The translations under genes were made by a program, and so were the position numbers. From Xanthomonas translucens pv. cerealis (lineage in GTDB: Bacteria > Pseudomonadota > Gammaproteobacteria > Xanthomonadales > Xanthomonadaceae), in contig NZ_CP038228.1 of NCBI RefSeq assembly GCF_006838285.1, positions 2,914,001-2,978,000 on the forward strand: a stretch of DNA of 64,000 bases, in the 5' to 3' direction. The notes beneath the pieces were generated by a model that was given only the letters and a program-made list of their open reading frames with translations, made no database searches and had not been told where the DNA came from. Shown piece by piece: positions 1 through 15,515 of the stretch (positions are counted from its first letter, which is position 1; every line of letters starts with the position of its first letter).

Positions 1-361
1 CCGCGAGCTTGCGCGGCATCGAGTTCTCGCCGCGCTTGCGCGCCGAGTCGATCAGCCAGCGCATGGCCAGCGCCATGCGACGGGAGGAACGCACCTCGAC
101 CGGCACCTGGTACGTGGAACCGCCGACGCGACGCGACTTGACTTCGACCGCCGGAGCGACGTTGTCCAGCGCCTTCTGCACGAGCTCGACCGCATTCGGG
201 TTTTTCTCGCCGATGACGTCCATTGCGCCATAGACGATCTTTTCGGCGACCGACTTCTTGCCGCTCAGCATCACCATGTTGATGAAACGGGCGATGGTTT
301 CGCTGCTGTGCTTCGGATCCGGCAGGACGGTGCGCTGCGGAGTAGAACCTTTACGAGACAT
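1..361 (-). CDS. rpsG: 30S ribosomal protein S7 (partial)
   Basis: S7 binds the 3' major domain of 16S rRNA and nucleates assembly of the small-subunit head. The first 120 codons are present, starting [10 protein letters not shown]; the rest lies beyond the left edge. Internal stretches such as [20 protein letters not shown] and the motif [14 protein letters not shown] are typical of S7. It follows rpsL by 14 nt on the same strand, the usual str-operon order rpsL-rpsG. Partial only because of the window boundary. Confidence 0.96.
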   Translation of the reverse strand, partial: MSRKGSTPQRTVLPDPKHSSETIARFINMVMLSGKKSVAEKIVYGAMDVIGEKNPNAVELVQKALDNVAPAVEVKSRRVGGSTYQVPVEVRSSRRMALAMRWLIDSARKRGENSMPRKLA

Positions 362-375
362 TTGTGTGCTTTCCC

Positions 376-750
376 TTAGCTCTTCGGACGCTTGGCGCCG
401 TACTTGGAACGACCCTGGCGACGCTTGGCGACGCCGGCGGCATCGAGCGAACCGCGCACGGTGTGGTAACGCACGCCCGGCAGATCCTTGACGCGACCGC
501 CGCGGATCAGGACCACGGAGTGCTCCTGCAGGTTGTGGCCTTCGCCGCCGATGTAGCTGATGACCTCTTCCTGGTTCGTCAGGCGCACCTTGGCGACCTT
601 ACGCAGGGCCGAGTTCGGCTTCTTCGGGGTGGTGGTGTACACGCGCGTGCAGACGCCACGGCGCTGCGGGCACTTGTCCAGCGCCGGAGAGGCGCTCTTG
701 TAGGTGGTCGCCTGCCGCGGCTTGCGGACCAGCTGGTTGATCGTCGCCAT
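376..750 (-). CDS. rpsL: 30S ribosomal protein S12
   Basis: S12 sits at the decoding centre of the 30S subunit and affects accuracy. The 124-residue protein has the full family length and the conserved loop [13 protein letters not shown] with Lys at the classic streptomycin positions (K43 and K88 counting Met), so it reads as the wild-type, streptomycin-sensitive form. It lies downstream of rpoC after a 218-nt gap containing a hairpin and directly upstream of rpsG. Start ATG is the only sensible one for the family N-terminus [10 protein letters not shown]. Confidence 0.98.
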   Translation of the reverse strand: MATINQLVRKPRQATTYKSASPALDKCPQRRGVCTRVYTTTPKKPNSALRKVAKVRLTNQEEVISYIGGEGHNLQEHSVVLIRGGRVKDLPGVRYHTVRGSLDAAGVAKRRQGRSKYGAKRPKS

Positions 751-906
751 CAGTGGATTCTTCTGATTGAGGCCGTGGGGCCTGGATGCGTGAAAACGAA
801 GGCAGGCCGAAGGACGGCCTGCCGAGACAGGAAAGTATAGCGGGCAAGTAAAAGCGCCGTCAACTCAACGGAAACTTGACCTGCTGCCCATCCCGGGCCA
901 GAACAC

Positions 907-927
907 GGGGCGCATCCGGTGCGCCCC
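907..927 (-). terminator. hairpin after rpoC
   Basis: An 8-bp perfect stem, GGGGCGCA paired with TGCGCCCC around a 5-nt loop, lies about 40 nt beyond the rpoC stop and ahead of rpsL. There is no long T-run on the minus strand, so it may be a weak terminator, an attenuator or an RNA-stabilising hairpin. Confidence 0.5.
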
Positions 928-968
928 ATTTCGCTTGCGACCGGCCCCGCGCACGCGGCCGATCCGGC

Positions 969-5186
<4,218 letters not shown>

Positions 5187-5244
5187 TGGGTATCTCCGGG
5201 TCGGAGGAATTTCGTATCGAGGACGGGGCTAGAAAGCTTGTTGC

Positions 5245-5321
5245 GGGACCGGAGACCGGGGACCGGGAAAAGCAGGAGCGTTGCGCCTCTGGCTTTTCCC
5301 GGGTCCCCGGTCCCTGGTCCC
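5245..5321. repeat. heptamer inverted repeat between rpoB and rpoC
   Basis: The left arm (5245-5273) is a run of GGGACCG-like heptamers ending GGGAAAAGC. The right arm (5292-5321) is its near-complementary copy, starting GCTTTTCCC. The arms could form an imperfect stem of nearly 30 bp. The same architecture recurs at several intergenic sites in the window. Here it lies within the rpoBC transcript, just after the rpoB stop. Confidence 0.9.
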
Positions 5322-5327
5322 GGCGTC

Positions 5328-8300
5328 TCAGTCTTCCAGTTCCATGTTGATGGCCAGCGAGCGGATTTCCTTCACCAGCACGTTGAAGGATTCCGGCATG
5401 CCCGCGACCATCTCGTGCTCGCCGTCGACGATGTTCTTGTACATCTGGTTGCGGCCCTGCACGTCGTCGGACTTCACCGTCAGCATTTCCTGCAGAGTGT
5501 AGGCCGCCCCGTAGGCTTCCAGCGCCCAGACTTCCATTTCGCCGAAGCGCTGACCGCCGAACTGCGCCTTGCCGCCCAGCGGTTGCTGGGTGACGAGCGA
5601 GTACGGGCCGGTGGAGCGCGCGTGCATCTTGTCGTCGACCAGGTGGTTCAGCTTCAGCATGTGCATGTAGCCGACCGTGGTGTGGCGATCGAACGCCTCG
5701 CCGGTGCGGCCGTCGTACAGTTGGGTCTGGCCGCTGATCGGCAGGTCGGCGAGCTGGAGCATGTGCTTGATCTCGGCTTCCGTCGCACCGTCGAACACCG
5801 GGGTGGCCATCGGCACGCCGTCGGTCAGGTTCTTCGACAGGGCCAGTAGCTCCGCGTCGCTGAACTGATCCAGGTCCACACGGTCTTCGCCCAGCTTCTG
5901 GTCGTGGTTGTAGATCTGGGTCAGGAACTTGCGCAGGTCGGCGACCTTGGTCTGCGCCTCGAGCATGTTCTGGATCTTGCGACCCAGGCCCTTGGCGGCC
6001 CAGCCCAGATGCACTTCCAGCACCTGGCCGATGTTCATACGCGACGGCACGCCCAGCGGGTTCAGCACGATGTCCACGGTCTCGCCGTTGGCCATGTACG
6101 GCATGTCCTCGATCGGCTGGATCATCGACACGACACCCTTATTGCCGTGGCGACCGGCCATCTTGTCGCCGGGCTGGATGCGGCGCTTCACCGCCAGGAA
6201 CACCTTGACCATCTTCAGCACGCCCGGGGCGAGGTCGTCGCCAGCGGTGATCTTGCCGCGCTTGTCGGCGAAGCGACGCTCGAATTCCTTCTCGTGCGCC
6301 TGGATCTGCTTCTGCGCGCGCTCGATCGCGTCGGACGGTTCCTCGTCCTTCATCCGCAGCGCAAACCAGTCGGACTTCTTCAGCCCGTCCAGGTACGCGT
6401 CGGTGATGGTGTCGCCCTTCTTCAGGTTCGGACCGCCATTGGCGACCTTGCCGATCAGCTGGGCCCGCAGACGCGCATAGATCGCACTTTCCAGGATCCG
6501 GAACTGGTCGTCGAAGTCCTTCTTGACGCGCTTGATCTCGTTTTCCTCGATCTGGCGGGCGCGCTTGTCCTTCTCGATGCCGTCGCGGGTGAACACCTGC
6601 ACGTCGATGACGGTGCCGTCCATGCCCGGCGGCACGCGCAGCGAGCTGTCCTTCACGTCCGAGGCCTTCTCGCCGAAGATCGCGCGCAGCAGCTTCTCTT
6701 CCGGAGTCAGCTGGCTCTCGCCCTTCGGCGTGACCTTGCCGACCATGATGTCGCCGGCGCGCACTTCGGCGCCGATGTACACCACGCCCGACTCGTCCAG
6801 GCGGTTCAGCGCCTGCTCGGACACGTTCGGGATGTCGGCGGAGATTTCCTCCGGCCCCAGCTTGGTGTCGCGCGCCACGCAGGTCAGCTCTTCGATGTGG
6901 ATCGTGGTGTAGCGATCCTCTTCCACCACGCGCTCGGAGAGCAGGATGGAGTCTTCGAAGTTGTAGCCGTTCCACGGCATGAACGCGATCAGCATGTTCT
7001 GGCCCAGGGCCAGCTCGCCGATGTCGGTCGAGGGGCCGTCGGCCAGCACGTCGCCGCGCGCGATGACGTCGCCCACATTGACCAGCGGACGCTGGTTGAT
7101 GCAGGTGTTCTGGTTGGAGCGCGTGTACTTGATCAGGTTGTAGATGTCCACGCCGGCATCGGTGCCGCCGCCGATCTCTTCTTCGTTGACCTTGACCACG
7201 ATGCGCGCCGCGTCGATCTGCTCGATCACGCCGCCACGCTTGGCGTTCACGGTCACGCCCGAGTCGCGCGCCACCGCCCGCTCGATGCCGGTACCGACCA
7301 GCGGCTTCTGCGCACGCAGCGTCGGCACGGCCTGGCGCTGCATGTTGGCGCCCATCAGTGCGCGGTTGGCGTCATCGTGCTCCAGGAAAGGCACCAGCGC
7401 CGCCGCGATGGACACGGTCTGCATCGGCGACACGTCCATGAAGTGCACTTCGGCCGGCGGCTTCAGCAGCGACTCGCCCTGGTAGCGGCACGGCACGAAC
7501 TGCTCGGTCAGGCGGCTCTTGGAATCGTGCAGCGCGTTGGCCTGCGCGATCACGTACTCGTTCTCTTCGATCGCCGACAGGTATTCGACGTCGTCGGTGA
7601 TCTGGCCGTCCACGACCTTGCGGTACGGCGTCTCAAGGAAGCCGTACTGGTTGGTGCGGGCATACACCGCCAGCGAATTGATCAGGCCGATGTTCGGGCC
7701 TTCCGGCGTCTCGATGGTGCAGACGCGGCCGTAGTGGGTCGGATGCACGTCGCGCACTTCGAAGCCGGCGCGTTCGCGGGTCAGACCGCCCGGACCCAGC
7801 GCGGAGACCCGACGCTTGTGCGTCACTTCCGACAGCGGGTTGTTCTGATCCATGAACTGCGACAGCTGCGAGGAGCCGAAGAACTCCTTGATCGCGGCGG
7901 CCACCGGCTTGGCATTGATCAGTTCCTGCGGGGTCAGGCCTTCGGACTCGGCCATCGACAGACGCTCCTTGACCGCGCGCTCGACGCGAACCAGGCCCAC
8001 GCGGAATACGTTCTCGGCCATTTCGCCAACCGAACGCACGCGACGGTTGCCGAGGTGGTCGATGTCGTCGACCACGCCGCGGCCGTTGCGGATCTCGGTC
8101 AGGACCTTGATCACTTCCAGGATGTCGGAGCTGTCGGCATGCTCGGCGACCAGGCGCTTGGACTCTTCGTCGTTGCGCTCGCCGAAGTACTTCCTGTCGT
8201 ACAGCACCGACTCGCCGGTGACTTCCTTGCGGCCGACACGGCGGTTGAACTTCATCCGGCCGACCGTGGACAGGTCGTAGCGCTCGAAGGTGAAGAACAG

Positions 8301-9479
8301 GTTGTGGAACAGGTTCTGCGCGGCGTCCTTGGTCGGCGGCTCGCCGGGACGCATCATGCGGTAGATCTCGACCAGCGCTTCCAGCTGGGTCTTGGTCGGA
8401 TCGATGCGCAGGGTATTGGACAGGTACGGACCACGGTCCAGGTCGTTGACCCACAGCGTGCCCACGGCATCGACGCCGGCCTTGCGGAACGCGTTCAGCT
8501 GGTCTTCGCTGATCTCGTCGTTGGCGCTGGCCAGCAGTTCGCCGGTCGCCGCATCGACCACGTCGTGCGACAGGATGCGGCCGACCAGGTACTCGTCGGG
8601 CACGGCCAGTGCGGCGACGCCGGCGGCTTCGAGCTGCTTGACGTGGCGCGCGGTGATGCGCTTGCCAGCCTCGACGATGACCTTGTCGCCATCGGCCAGG
8701 TCGAAGTTCAGCGTCTCGCCGCGCAGGCGCTCGGGCACCAGCTCCAGCTGCACGCCTTCCTTGGGATCGATGTGGAAGGTGTTGATCTCGAAGAACTCGG
8801 CCAGCATCTCTTCGTTCGAGTAGCCGAGCGCGCGCAGCAGGATCGACACAGGCAGCTTGCGGCGGCGGTCGATACGGGTGAACAGCGCGTCCTTCGGGTC
8901 GAACTCGAAGTCCAGCCAGGAACCGCGGTACGGGATGATGCGGGCGCTGTACAGCAGCTTGCCCGAGCTATGCGTCTTGCCGCGGTCGTGGTCGAAGAAC
9001 ACGCCCGGCGAACGGTGCAGCTGGGAGACGATGACGCGCTCGGTACCGTTGACGATGAAGGTGCCGTTGTCGGTCATCAGCGGGATCTCGCCGAGGTAGA
9101 CCTCCTGCTCCTTCACGTACTTGATGGCCTTGGTCGAGGACTCGCGGTCGTAGATCACCAGGCGCACGGTCACGCGCAGCGGGGCGCCGTAGCTCATGCC
9201 GCGCTGGCGGCATTCGCGCTCGTCGAACACCGGATCGCCGAGCTTGTAGCCGACGTACTCCAGCGCCGCGTTGCCGCTGTAGCTGGAGATCGGGAACACC
9301 GATTTCAGGGCCGCGTGCAGGCCGTGGTCCGAACGCTTGTTCGGGTCGGTGTTTTCCTGCAGGAATTCGCGGTAGGAATCTACCTGGATCGCCAGCAGGA
9401 ACGGCACTTCGAGGATCGAGCGCTGCTTGCCGAAATCCTTGCGGATACGCTTCTTTTCGGTGAACGAATAGGACGTCAT
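5328..9479 (-). CDS. rpoB: RNA polymerase beta subunit
   Basis: Beta subunit of RNA polymerase, 1383 residues, with all conserved beta regions. The rifampicin-binding segment reads [20 protein letters not shown] followed by [11 protein letters not shown], which is the wild-type pattern at the classic resistance positions (S512, D516, H526 and S531 in E. coli numbering). The C-terminus [20 protein letters not shown] is typical of the RpoB clamp region. It follows rplL after 297 nt and precedes rpoC. Confidence 0.99.
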   Translation of the reverse strand: MTSYSFTEKKRIRKDFGKQRSILEVPFLLAIQVDSYREFLQENTDPNKRSDHGLHAALKSVFPISSYSGNAALEYVGYKLGDPVFDERECRQRGMSYGAPLRVTVRLVIYDRESSTKAIKYVKEQEVYLGEIPLMTDNGTFIVNGTERVIVSQLHRSPGVFFDHDRGKTHSSGKLLYSARIIPYRGSWLDFEFDPKDALFTRIDRRRKLPVSILLRALGYSNEEMLAEFFEINTFHIDPKEGVQLELVPERLRGETLNFDLADGDKVIVEAGKRITARHVKQLEAAGVAALAVPDEYLVGRILSHDVVDAATGELLASANDEISEDQLNAFRKAGVDAVGTLWVNDLDRGPYLSNTLRIDPTKTQLEALVEIYRMMRPGEPPTKDAAQNLFHNLFFTFERYDLSTVGRMKFNRRVGRKEVTGESVLYDRKYFGERNDEESKRLVAEHADSSDILEVIKVLTEIRNGRGVVDDIDHLGNRRVRSVGEMAENVFRVGLVRVERAVKERLSMAESEGLTPQELINAKPVAAAIKEFFGSSQLSQFMDQNNPLSEVTHKRRVSALGPGGLTRERAGFEVRDVHPTHYGRVCTIETPEGPNIGLINSLAVYARTNQYGFLETPYRKVVDGQITDDVEYLSAIEENEYVIAQANALHDSKSRLTEQFVPCRYQGESLLKPPAEVHFMDVSPMQTVSIAAALVPFLEHDDANRALMGANMQRQAVPTLRAQKPLVGTGIERAVARDSGVTVNAKRGGVIEQIDAARIVVKVNEEEIGGGTDAGVDIYNLIKYTRSNQNTCINQRPLVNVGDVIARGDVLADGPSTDIGELALGQNMLIAFMPWNGYNFEDSILLSERVVEEDRYTTIHIEELTCVARDTKLGPEEISADIPNVSEQALNRLDESGVVYIGAEVRAGDIMVGKVTPKGESQLTPEEKLLRAIFGEKASDVKDSSLRVPPGMDGTVIDVQVFTRDGIEKDKRARQIEENEIKRVKKDFDDQFRILESAIYARLRAQLIGKVANGGPNLKKGDTITDAYLDGLKKSDWFALRMKDEEPSDAIERAQKQIQAHEKEFERRFADKRGKITAGDDLAPGVLKMVKVFLAVKRRIQPGDKMAGRHGNKGVVSMIQPIEDMPYMANGETVDIVLNPLGVPSRMNIGQVLEVHLGWAAKGLGRKIQNMLEAQTKVADLRKFLTQIYNHDQKLGEDRVDLDQFSDAELLALSKNLTDGVPMATPVFDGATEAEIKHMLQLADLPISGQTQLYDGRTGEAFDRHTTVGYMHMLKLNHLVDDKMHARSTGPYSLVTQQPLGGKAQFGGQRFGEMEVWALEAYGAAYTLQEMLTVKSDDVQGRNQMYKNIVDGEHEMVAGMPESFNVLVKEIRSLAINMELED

Positions 9480-9613
9480 GAGGTATCACCTTGGCTGTGC
9501 GGGCCGCGCGTCCGCGGCCCTGAGTGAACATAAATTGTCAGTTGGAAGTCGCTGGTATTGCCGGCACCAGCACGCCTTCTCTTGCTACTTCCAACTACCA
9601 ACTCGGTGCGGCT

Positions 9614-9696
9614 GGGAATCGGGACTGGAGACATGGGAATCGGGAGAGCACGCAACGCGGCTTTTCCGATTCTCCGTTCCCTGTTGCCGGTTCCCG
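9614..9696. repeat. heptamer inverted repeat between rplL and rpoB
   Basis: The left arm contains GGGAATCGGGACTGG and a second GGGAATCGGGA. The right arm starts GCTTTTCCGATTCTCC and ends CGGTTCCCG, roughly complementary to the left arm. The unit here is GGGAATC rather than the GGGACCG of the rpoB-rpoC copy. Confidence 0.8.
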
Positions 9697-9709
9697 CCCG
9701 AAACGGCCA

Positions 9710-9737
9710 AAGGCCGGGGACTTGCGTCCCCAGCCTT
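9710..9737 (-). terminator. rplL-rpoB attenuator-like hairpin
   Basis: On the minus strand AAGGCTGGGGAC pairs with GTCCCCGGCCTT across a GCAA tetraloop (12 bp, one G-T wobble), ending in TTT. It lies 40 nt after the rplL stop. E. coli has a partial terminator at the equivalent place, lowering rpoBC output relative to L7/L12, so a partial terminator is the likely role here (inferred). Confidence 0.7.
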
Positions 9738-9776
9738 CGATGCATCACCTGACACGCTGGCGATGCAAGATGCCGA

Positions 9777-10148
9777 TTACTTGATTTCGACGGTCGCGCC
9801 GGCGGCCTCGAGATCCTTCTTGAACTTCTCGGAATCTTCCTTCGACACGGCTTCCTTGACGGTCTGCGGAGCACCTTCGACCAGGTCCTTCGCTTCCTTC
9901 AGGCCCAGGCCGGTGATGGCGCGGACGGCCTTGATGACTTCGACCTTCTTCTCGCCGACAGCCTTCAGGATGACGTTGAACTCGGTCTGCTCTTCGACCG
10001 GGGCGGCAGCAGCGGCCGGGCCGGCAGCGGCGACCGGGGCGGCGGCGGAGACGCCAAACTTCTCTTCGATGGCCTTGACCAGCTCCATCACTTCCATGAG
10101 GGTCTTTTCGGCGATTGCGTCGACGATCTGTTCGTTAGACAGGGACAT
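9777..10148 (-). CDS. rplL: 50S ribosomal protein L7/L12
   Basis: L7/L12 forms the multimeric stalk that recruits translation GTPases. The 123-residue protein has the helical N-terminal dimerisation segment ([20 protein letters not shown]), an alanine-rich hinge around residues 37-52 and the globular C-terminal domain with [20 protein letters not shown]. It follows rplJ by 64 nt, the usual rplJL arrangement, and is separated from rpoB by a strong hairpin. Confidence 0.98.
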   Translation of the reverse strand: MSLSNEQIVDAIAEKTLMEVMELVKAIEEKFGVSAAAPVAAAGPAAAAAPVEEQTEFNVILKAVGEKKVEVIKAVRAITGLGLKEAKDLVEGAPQTVKEAVSKEDSEKFKKDLEAAGATVEIK

Positions 10149-10212
10149 TGTGATTACCTTTGGAATTTTTTTCTGGATGAGGTTCTAGTGAACCGTTTCA
10201 GGTGTCGCGAAC

Positions 10213-10752
10213 TTAAGCCGTTTCGGCCGGGGCGTCTTCCGCTGCAGCGGGGGCTTCTTCGCCACCACCGAGCTTGTCGCCCACTGCCTTCACCGCGCGG
10301 GCGAACATGCTCGCCGGCTCGGCGAGGACACGTGCCAGCATGGCCAGCGCCTGCTCGCGGGTCGGCAGCGATGCCAACACCTCGAGGTGAGCGGCCGGAT
10401 ACAGCTGGCCACCCATCGACACGACCTTGGTCTGCAGCTTGTCGTTACCCTTGGCGAATTCCTTGATCAGACGACCGGCAGCGCCGGGTTCTTCCGTCGA
10501 GAACGCATACAGCAGCGGACCGACCAGCGCGTCCTGGACGCACTCGTATTCGGTACCGGCAAAGGCACGCGAGGCCAGGGTGTTCTTGACAACACGCAAG
10601 TACACACCGGTTTCGCGCGCTTTCTTGCGCATCGCGGTCAGCTGGGCGACCGTGATGCCGGCGTACTCGGCAGCAACCAAGGAGTGAGCCTTCGCGGCAA
10701 CGTCTGCCAGTTCGGCGACGACTTCTTGCTTCTGGGACAGATTGAGAGCCAT
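10213..10752 (-). CDS. rplJ: 50S ribosomal protein L10
   Basis: L10 anchors L7/L12 dimers to the ribosome and in many bacteria represses its own mRNA. The 179-residue protein has the N-terminal rRNA-binding domain ([20 protein letters not shown]) and an Ala/Glu-rich C-terminal extension that makes it slightly longer than the E. coli protein. A strong Shine-Dalgarno GGAGGAG lies six nt before ATG. The 486-nt space upstream is large enough to hold an L10 leader. Confidence 0.97.
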   Translation of the reverse strand: MALNLSQKQEVVAELADVAAKAHSLVAAEYAGITVAQLTAMRKKARETGVYLRVVKNTLASRAFAGTEYECVQDALVGPLLYAFSTEEPGAAGRLIKEFAKGNDKLQTKVVSMGGQLYPAAHLEVLASLPTREQALAMLARVLAEPASMFARAVKAVGDKLGGGEEAPAAAEDAPAETA

Positions 10753-11238
10753 TGCACTCCTCCGTTAAAGCCGGGTTCCAGGCCGATGGTTCGGGAGCCG
10801 CAGGAGCCGTGATGCGCTCTTGCCAATCCCCGATCCTCAATCCCGAATCCCTGCTTCAAACAAACTCCGCTTGCGGCTCCTGCCGCGTGCGGTCCTGGGC
10901 GGCCTCCATCCTGGATGCCGGGGACGCCGAATGGCATCCCAGTTGGCGGCCATTCCAGACCTGGAGTGAGCGCGCTCGGGAAACCCCGAACTGGCCTGAA
11001 CCAGAAAAACTCCAGAAAGGCGGCACCATCTACGCCGGCGCGTCCCCGAGGGGACTGGATTAAGCGATCCCGCTGTACCGACGGCGACTCCTTGCCATAT
11101 CGAGCTTCCGTGCCCGTCGTCGGTATGCGCCGACCGCGCCTGCGGTCTTTGACGGCTTCGCTCCGGGTTGCCCCTCGGCGACGCCTTCAAAAGGGTGGAA
11201 CCGGCGCCGCCCCTCGCGGAGCGCCGCCGTATCGCGAA
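10753..11238 (-). promoter_or_regulatory. long rplA-rplJ spacer, probable L10 leader
   Basis: This 486-nt stretch has no gene. By position it should contain the rplJL promoter and the mRNA leader bound by L10-L12 in other Proteobacteria, but I cannot fold the kink-turn motif reliably by eye. It also holds degraded heptamers on the minus strand (10823-10851, GGGATTC units) and a perfect hairpin GTCCCC-GA-GGGGAC at 11042-11055. Confidence 0.45.
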
Positions 11239-11937
11239 TTACTTCAGGGACAGCGACGCCTGATCGACGGTGACGCCCGGACCCATGGTCGAGCTCACCG
11301 AGATCTTCTGCAGGTAGGTGCCCTTCGAGGTCGCCGGCTTGGCCTTGACCAAGTCCAGCAGCAGCGCCTGCAGATTGTTCTTCAGTGCCTCGTCTTCGAA
11401 GCTGGCCTTGCCGATGGTGCAGTGGATGATGCCGCCCTTGTCGGTGCGGTAGCGCACCTGACCCGATTTGGCGTTCTTCACCGCTTCGGCCGGATTGGCC
11501 GATACGGTGCCGACCTTCGGGTTCGGCATCAGGCCGCGCGGGCCCAGCAGCGTGCCCAACTTGCCGACGACGCGCATCGCGTCCGGGGTGGCGATGACCA
11601 CGTCGTAGTTGAGGTCGCCGGCCTGCATCTTCTCGGCCAGGTCGTCCATGCCGACGGCTTCGGCGCCAGCGGCCAGTGCTTCGTCAGCCTTGGCGCCGGC
11701 CGGGGCGAACACCGCCACGCGCACGCTCTTGCCGGTACCGGCGGGCAGCACGGTGGAACCGCGCACCTGCTGATCGGACTTTTTGGCATCCACGCCCAGG
11801 CACACGGCCACGTCGACGGCTTCGACGAACTTGGCCTTGCTGGTGGACTTGATGATCTTCAGCGCTTCGTCGATCGAATACGCCTTGCCCGGCTGCACGG
11901 CAGCACGGATTGCTTTCTGTCGCTTGGTCTGTGCCAT
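11239..11937 (-). CDS. rplA: 50S ribosomal protein L1
   Basis: L1 forms the mobile L1 stalk near the E site and in many bacteria autoregulates the rplKA mRNA. The protein is 232 residues, normal length, with the signature region [20 protein letters not shown] and the C-terminal segment [20 protein letters not shown]. The start codon lies 3 nt after the rplK stop, so the two genes are translationally linked. Confidence 0.98.
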   Translation of the reverse strand: MAQTKRQKAIRAAVQPGKAYSIDEALKIIKSTSKAKFVEAVDVAVCLGVDAKKSDQQVRGSTVLPAGTGKSVRVAVFAPAGAKADEALAAGAEAVGMDDLAEKMQAGDLNYDVVIATPDAMRVVGKLGTLLGPRGLMPNPKVGTVSANPAEAVKNAKSGQVRYRTDKGGIIHCTIGKASFEDEALKNNLQALLLDLVKAKPATSKGTYLQKISVSSTMGPGVTVDQASLSLK

Positions 11938-11940
11938 CGC

Positions 11941-12369
11941 TTAACCCTCCACCGTCAGGCCCATGCTGCGGGCGGAACCCGCAATCGTACGCACCGCCGC
12001 TTCCAGCTCGGCTGCAGTCAGGTCGGCCTCCTTCGCCTTGGCGATCTCTTCGAGCTGCTTGCGGGTGACCTTGCCGACCTTTTCGCTGTTCGGGCGCTTG
12101 GAACCGGAGGTGATGCCTGCGGCCTTCTTCAACAGCACGCTCGCAGGGGTGCTCTTGGTGATGAAGGTGAAGGTACGGTCCGAATAGGCAGTGATGATGA
12201 CCGGAGTGGGCAGGCCCGGCTCCAGCTTCTGCGTGGCGGCATTGAACGCCTTGCAGAATTCCATGATGTTCAGGCCGCGCTGACCCAGCGCAGGACCGAC
12301 CGGCGGCGAGGGATTGGCCTGACCGGCCTTCACCTGCAGCTTGATGTAACCGACTACTTTCTTTGCCAT
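11941..12369 (-). CDS. rplK: 50S ribosomal protein L11
   Basis: L11 binds 23S rRNA in the GTPase-associated centre and is required for RelA-dependent (p)ppGpp synthesis in related bacteria. The 142-residue protein has the proline-rich N-terminal switch segment [16 protein letters not shown] and the C-terminal RNA-binding domain ending [11 protein letters not shown]. It heads the rplKA pair; a rho-independent-like terminator lies between nusG and this gene. Confidence 0.98.
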   Translation of the reverse strand: MAKKVVGYIKLQVKAGQANPSPPVGPALGQRGLNIMEFCKAFNAATQKLEPGLPTPVIITAYSDRTFTFITKSTPASVLLKKAAGITSGSKRPNSEKVGKVTRKQLEEIAKAKEADLTAAELEAAVRTIAGSARSMGLTVEG

Positions 12370-12460
12370 TTCAATGGTCTCCGGGTGCTAGCGCCCAACT
12401 TGCAGGCTCCCCATCGCGACGGGAAAATCACGTGTCCCGCCATCACGTTTGACGTGCGCA

Positions 12461-12484
12461 GAAAGCCGCCTTGCGGCGGCTTCC
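12461..12484 (-). terminator. terminator after nusG
   Basis: On the minus strand AGCCGCC pairs with GGCGGCT around a GCAA tetraloop, followed by TTTCT. It lies about 90 nt past the nusG stop and before rplK. A TATACT -10-like hexamer (12523-12528, minus) lies between nusG and the hairpin, but I see no matching -35 element. Confidence 0.75.
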
Positions 12485-12569
12485 GGTCCTGCCAGGCGGC
12501 GAGCCTGGACAGCAAGCCGCGCAGTATAGCAGAGATTCTGGCGTCCGGCGCAGCTGCGCCGGCGCGGGC

Positions 12570-13127
12570 TCAGGCCTTCTCGACCTGGCCGAATTCCAGT
12601 TCAACCGGAGTGGACCGGCCGAAGATCAGCACCGCGACGCGCAGGCGGCTCTTCTCGTAGTTGACTTCCTCGACCACGCCATTGAAGTCGTTGAACGGAC
12701 CGTCGGTGACGCGGACCATCTGGCCTGGCTCGAACAGCACCTTCGGACGCGGCTTCTCCACGCCATCCTGAACGCGCTGCAGGATCGCATCGGCCTCTTC
12801 GTCGCGGATCGGCAGCGGACGATCGGCGGTGCCGCCGATGAAACCCATCACTTTCGGGGTTTCCTTGACCAGGTGCCAGCTTTCGTTGTCGATGCGCGGG
12901 ATGCCGGCTTCTTCATGGGTCTCGATCTGCACCAGCACGTAGCCCGGGAAGAACTTGCGCTCGGAACGGCGCTTCTGGCCGGCGCGCATCTCGATCACTT
13001 CCTCGGTCGGAACCAGCACGTCACCGAAGCGCTCCTGCATCTCGTCACGCACAATGCGGTCGCGCAGCGCTTGGGCCACGGACTTCTCGAAGCCTGAATA
13101 GGCGTGAACGACATACCAACGCTTCAC
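12570..13127 (-). CDS. nusG: transcription termination/antitermination factor NusG
   Basis: NusG binds the RNA polymerase clamp, suppresses pausing and links polymerase to Rho or the ribosome. The 185-residue protein has the NGN domain ([20 protein letters not shown], later [10 protein letters not shown]) and a C-terminal KOW domain (residues about 130-183, [19 protein letters not shown]). It follows secE by 13 nt, the near-universal secE-nusG pair. Confidence 0.98.
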   Translation of the reverse strand: MKRWYVVHAYSGFEKSVAQALRDRIVRDEMQERFGDVLVPTEEVIEMRAGQKRRSERKFFPGYVLVQIETHEEAGIPRIDNESWHLVKETPKVMGFIGGTADRPLPIRDEEADAILQRVQDGVEKPRPKVLFEPGQMVRVTDGPFNDFNGVVEEVNYEKSRLRVAVLIFGRSTPVELEFGQVEKA

Positions 13128-13140
13128 TGCTGCACTCTCC

Positions 13141-13554
13141 TCAACGACTCACGAACCACTGCATCAGCTTCTGGATCAGGAAATCGAACCCACCCAGCAG
13201 CAAACTCAGAATGATCACCACCACGATCACGACCCAGGTGGTGCGGATCGCTTCCTGACGGGTCGGCCAGACCACCTTGCGCAGTTCGAACCTGGACTCG
13301 GACACGAACTCGCGGGCCTCGCGCCCCTTGGCGGTCAGCAGGAACACCGCGGCGCCCGCAACCAGGCCGACGATGACCGCGAGGACACGCAGCGGCCCGG
13401 ACCAGTTACCCAGCTGCGTCGCACGACTCGGCTCGCCGAACCAGAACCAGACAAACAAGCCCGCAACCACCAGCAATGCAGCGATGACGTACTTGACGAT
13501 ATCGCCACCGGAGGAAGCAGTGGTGCCTTTGGAATGCTCGATCTTGCTGTTCAT
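13141..13554 (-). CDS. secE: preprotein translocase subunit SecE
   Basis: SecE clamps the SecY channel of the Sec translocon. At 137 residues this is the long three-helix form of Gammaproteobacteria: hydrophobic segments at about residues 20-40, 55-75 and 105-125, with the conserved cytoplasmic amphipathic helix and motif [13 protein letters not shown] before the last helix. It lies between tRNA-Trp and nusG on the same strand. Confidence 0.97.
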   Translation of the reverse strand: MNSKIEHSKGTTASSGGDIVKYVIAALLVVAGLFVWFWFGEPSRATQLGNWSGPLRVLAVIVGLVAGAAVFLLTAKGREAREFVSESRFELRKVVWPTRQEAIRTTWVVIVVVIILSLLLGGFDFLIQKLMQWFVSR

Positions 13555-13604
13555 CCGACTCTTGCGGCTATGCGACCAAGGTCACTGGATAGGGTGCGGC
13601 AGAT

Positions 13605-13680
<76 letters not shown>

Positions 13681-13781
13681 GTAGTTACGAACGCTGCATT
13701 TCCCTTAGACGGCGAAGGCGGACCGAAGGTTCCGGCCCGCCCTTCGCTGAACCCGACGACCGAAGCCGCCTGCACATCGTC

Positions 13782-13806
13782 AAACCGCGGCGACCGAGGT
13801 CGCCGC
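13782..13806 (-). terminator. hairpin after tuf
   Basis: The palindrome GCGGCGACC-GA-GGTCGCCGC (plus-strand reading, 13787-13806) is followed on the minus strand by GGTTTG, only 8 nt past the tuf stop. A second GC-rich inverted repeat lies at about 13719-13750 before tRNA-Trp. Together they probably attenuate transcription out of tuf. Confidence 0.65.
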
Positions 13807-13814
13807 AGCGGGCA

Positions 13815-15005
<1,191 letters not shown>

Positions 15006-15050
15006 GGCTGCTTCTTCTCGGTGATCGTAGAAAGATTTGGAGACTGAATA

Positions 15051-15126
15051 TGGTGCTCACGAAAGGAATCGAACCTTCGACCTCCTCCTTACCAAGGAGG
15101 TGCTCTACCGACTGAGCTACGTGAGC
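15051..15126 (-). tRNA. tRNA-Thr (GGT)
   Basis: A 76-nt cloverleaf starting GCTCACGTAGCTCAG. The anticodon stem CCTCC/GGAGG encloses TTGGTAA, giving anticodon GGT, and the 3' CCA is encoded. It is the last of three tRNAs preceding tuf. Confidence 0.97.
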
Positions 15127-15156
15127 GTAGTTCTATTGTGACACAAGCGCGTTCAA

Positions 15157-15230
15157 TGGAGCGGGAGACGGGAATCGAACCCGCACCATCAGCTTGGAAG
15201 GCTGAGGTTCTACCGTTGAACTACTCCCGC
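15157..15230 (-). tRNA. tRNA-Gly (TCC)
   Basis: A 74-nt cloverleaf with acceptor GCGGGAG/CTCCCGC, anticodon loop CTTCCAA (anticodon TCC), T loop GGTTCGATTCC and encoded CCA. It lies between tRNA-Tyr and tRNA-Thr in the tuf cluster. Confidence 0.97.
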
Positions 15231-15262
15231 TACGGGATGCCGCACTGCCACAACAAAAAAAC

Positions 15263-15348
15263 TGGTGGAGGGAGGTGGATTCGAACCACCGAAGGCGTAA
15301 GCCAGCAGATTTACAGTCTGCCCCCGTTGGCCGCTTGGGTATCCCTCC
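15263..15348 (-). tRNA. tRNA-Tyr (GTA)
   Basis: An 86-nt class II tRNA with a long variable arm (TGGCTTACGCCTTCGG). The anticodon loop is CTGTAAA (anticodon GTA), the acceptor is GGAGGGA/TCCCTCC and CCA is encoded. It is the first gene after the cluster promoter. Confidence 0.97.
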
Positions 15349-15407
15349 AACTACCCGTGCCGATCAGGCCGCAAGGCCAAAATCAGTACGGGGTGAAACA
15401 GCCCGCT

Positions 15408-15436
15408 ATTCTTCCCTGACATCCCCACCTTGTCAA
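15408..15436 (-). promoter_or_regulatory. promoter of tRNA-tuf cluster
   Basis: On the minus strand a perfect -35 TTGACA (15431-15436) is separated by 17 nt from AAGAAT (15408-15413), followed by a GC-rich discriminator AGCGGGC. It lies 60 nt upstream of tRNA-Tyr. GC-rich discriminators are typical of stringently controlled stable-RNA promoters, so growth-rate control is likely (inferred). Confidence 0.75.
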
Positions 15437-15515
15437 CAGTATTTTGACGCGATGTCGCAGGAAACGCGCCCCCGCGCGCCGCGCCTGCGGCGCGGCGCGA
15501 ACGCGCGCATGCGGG

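Noticed and set aside
5904..9527. Long antisense frame over rpoB
   Set aside because: Same artefact as over rpoC; composition is not protein-like and it spans a proven gene.
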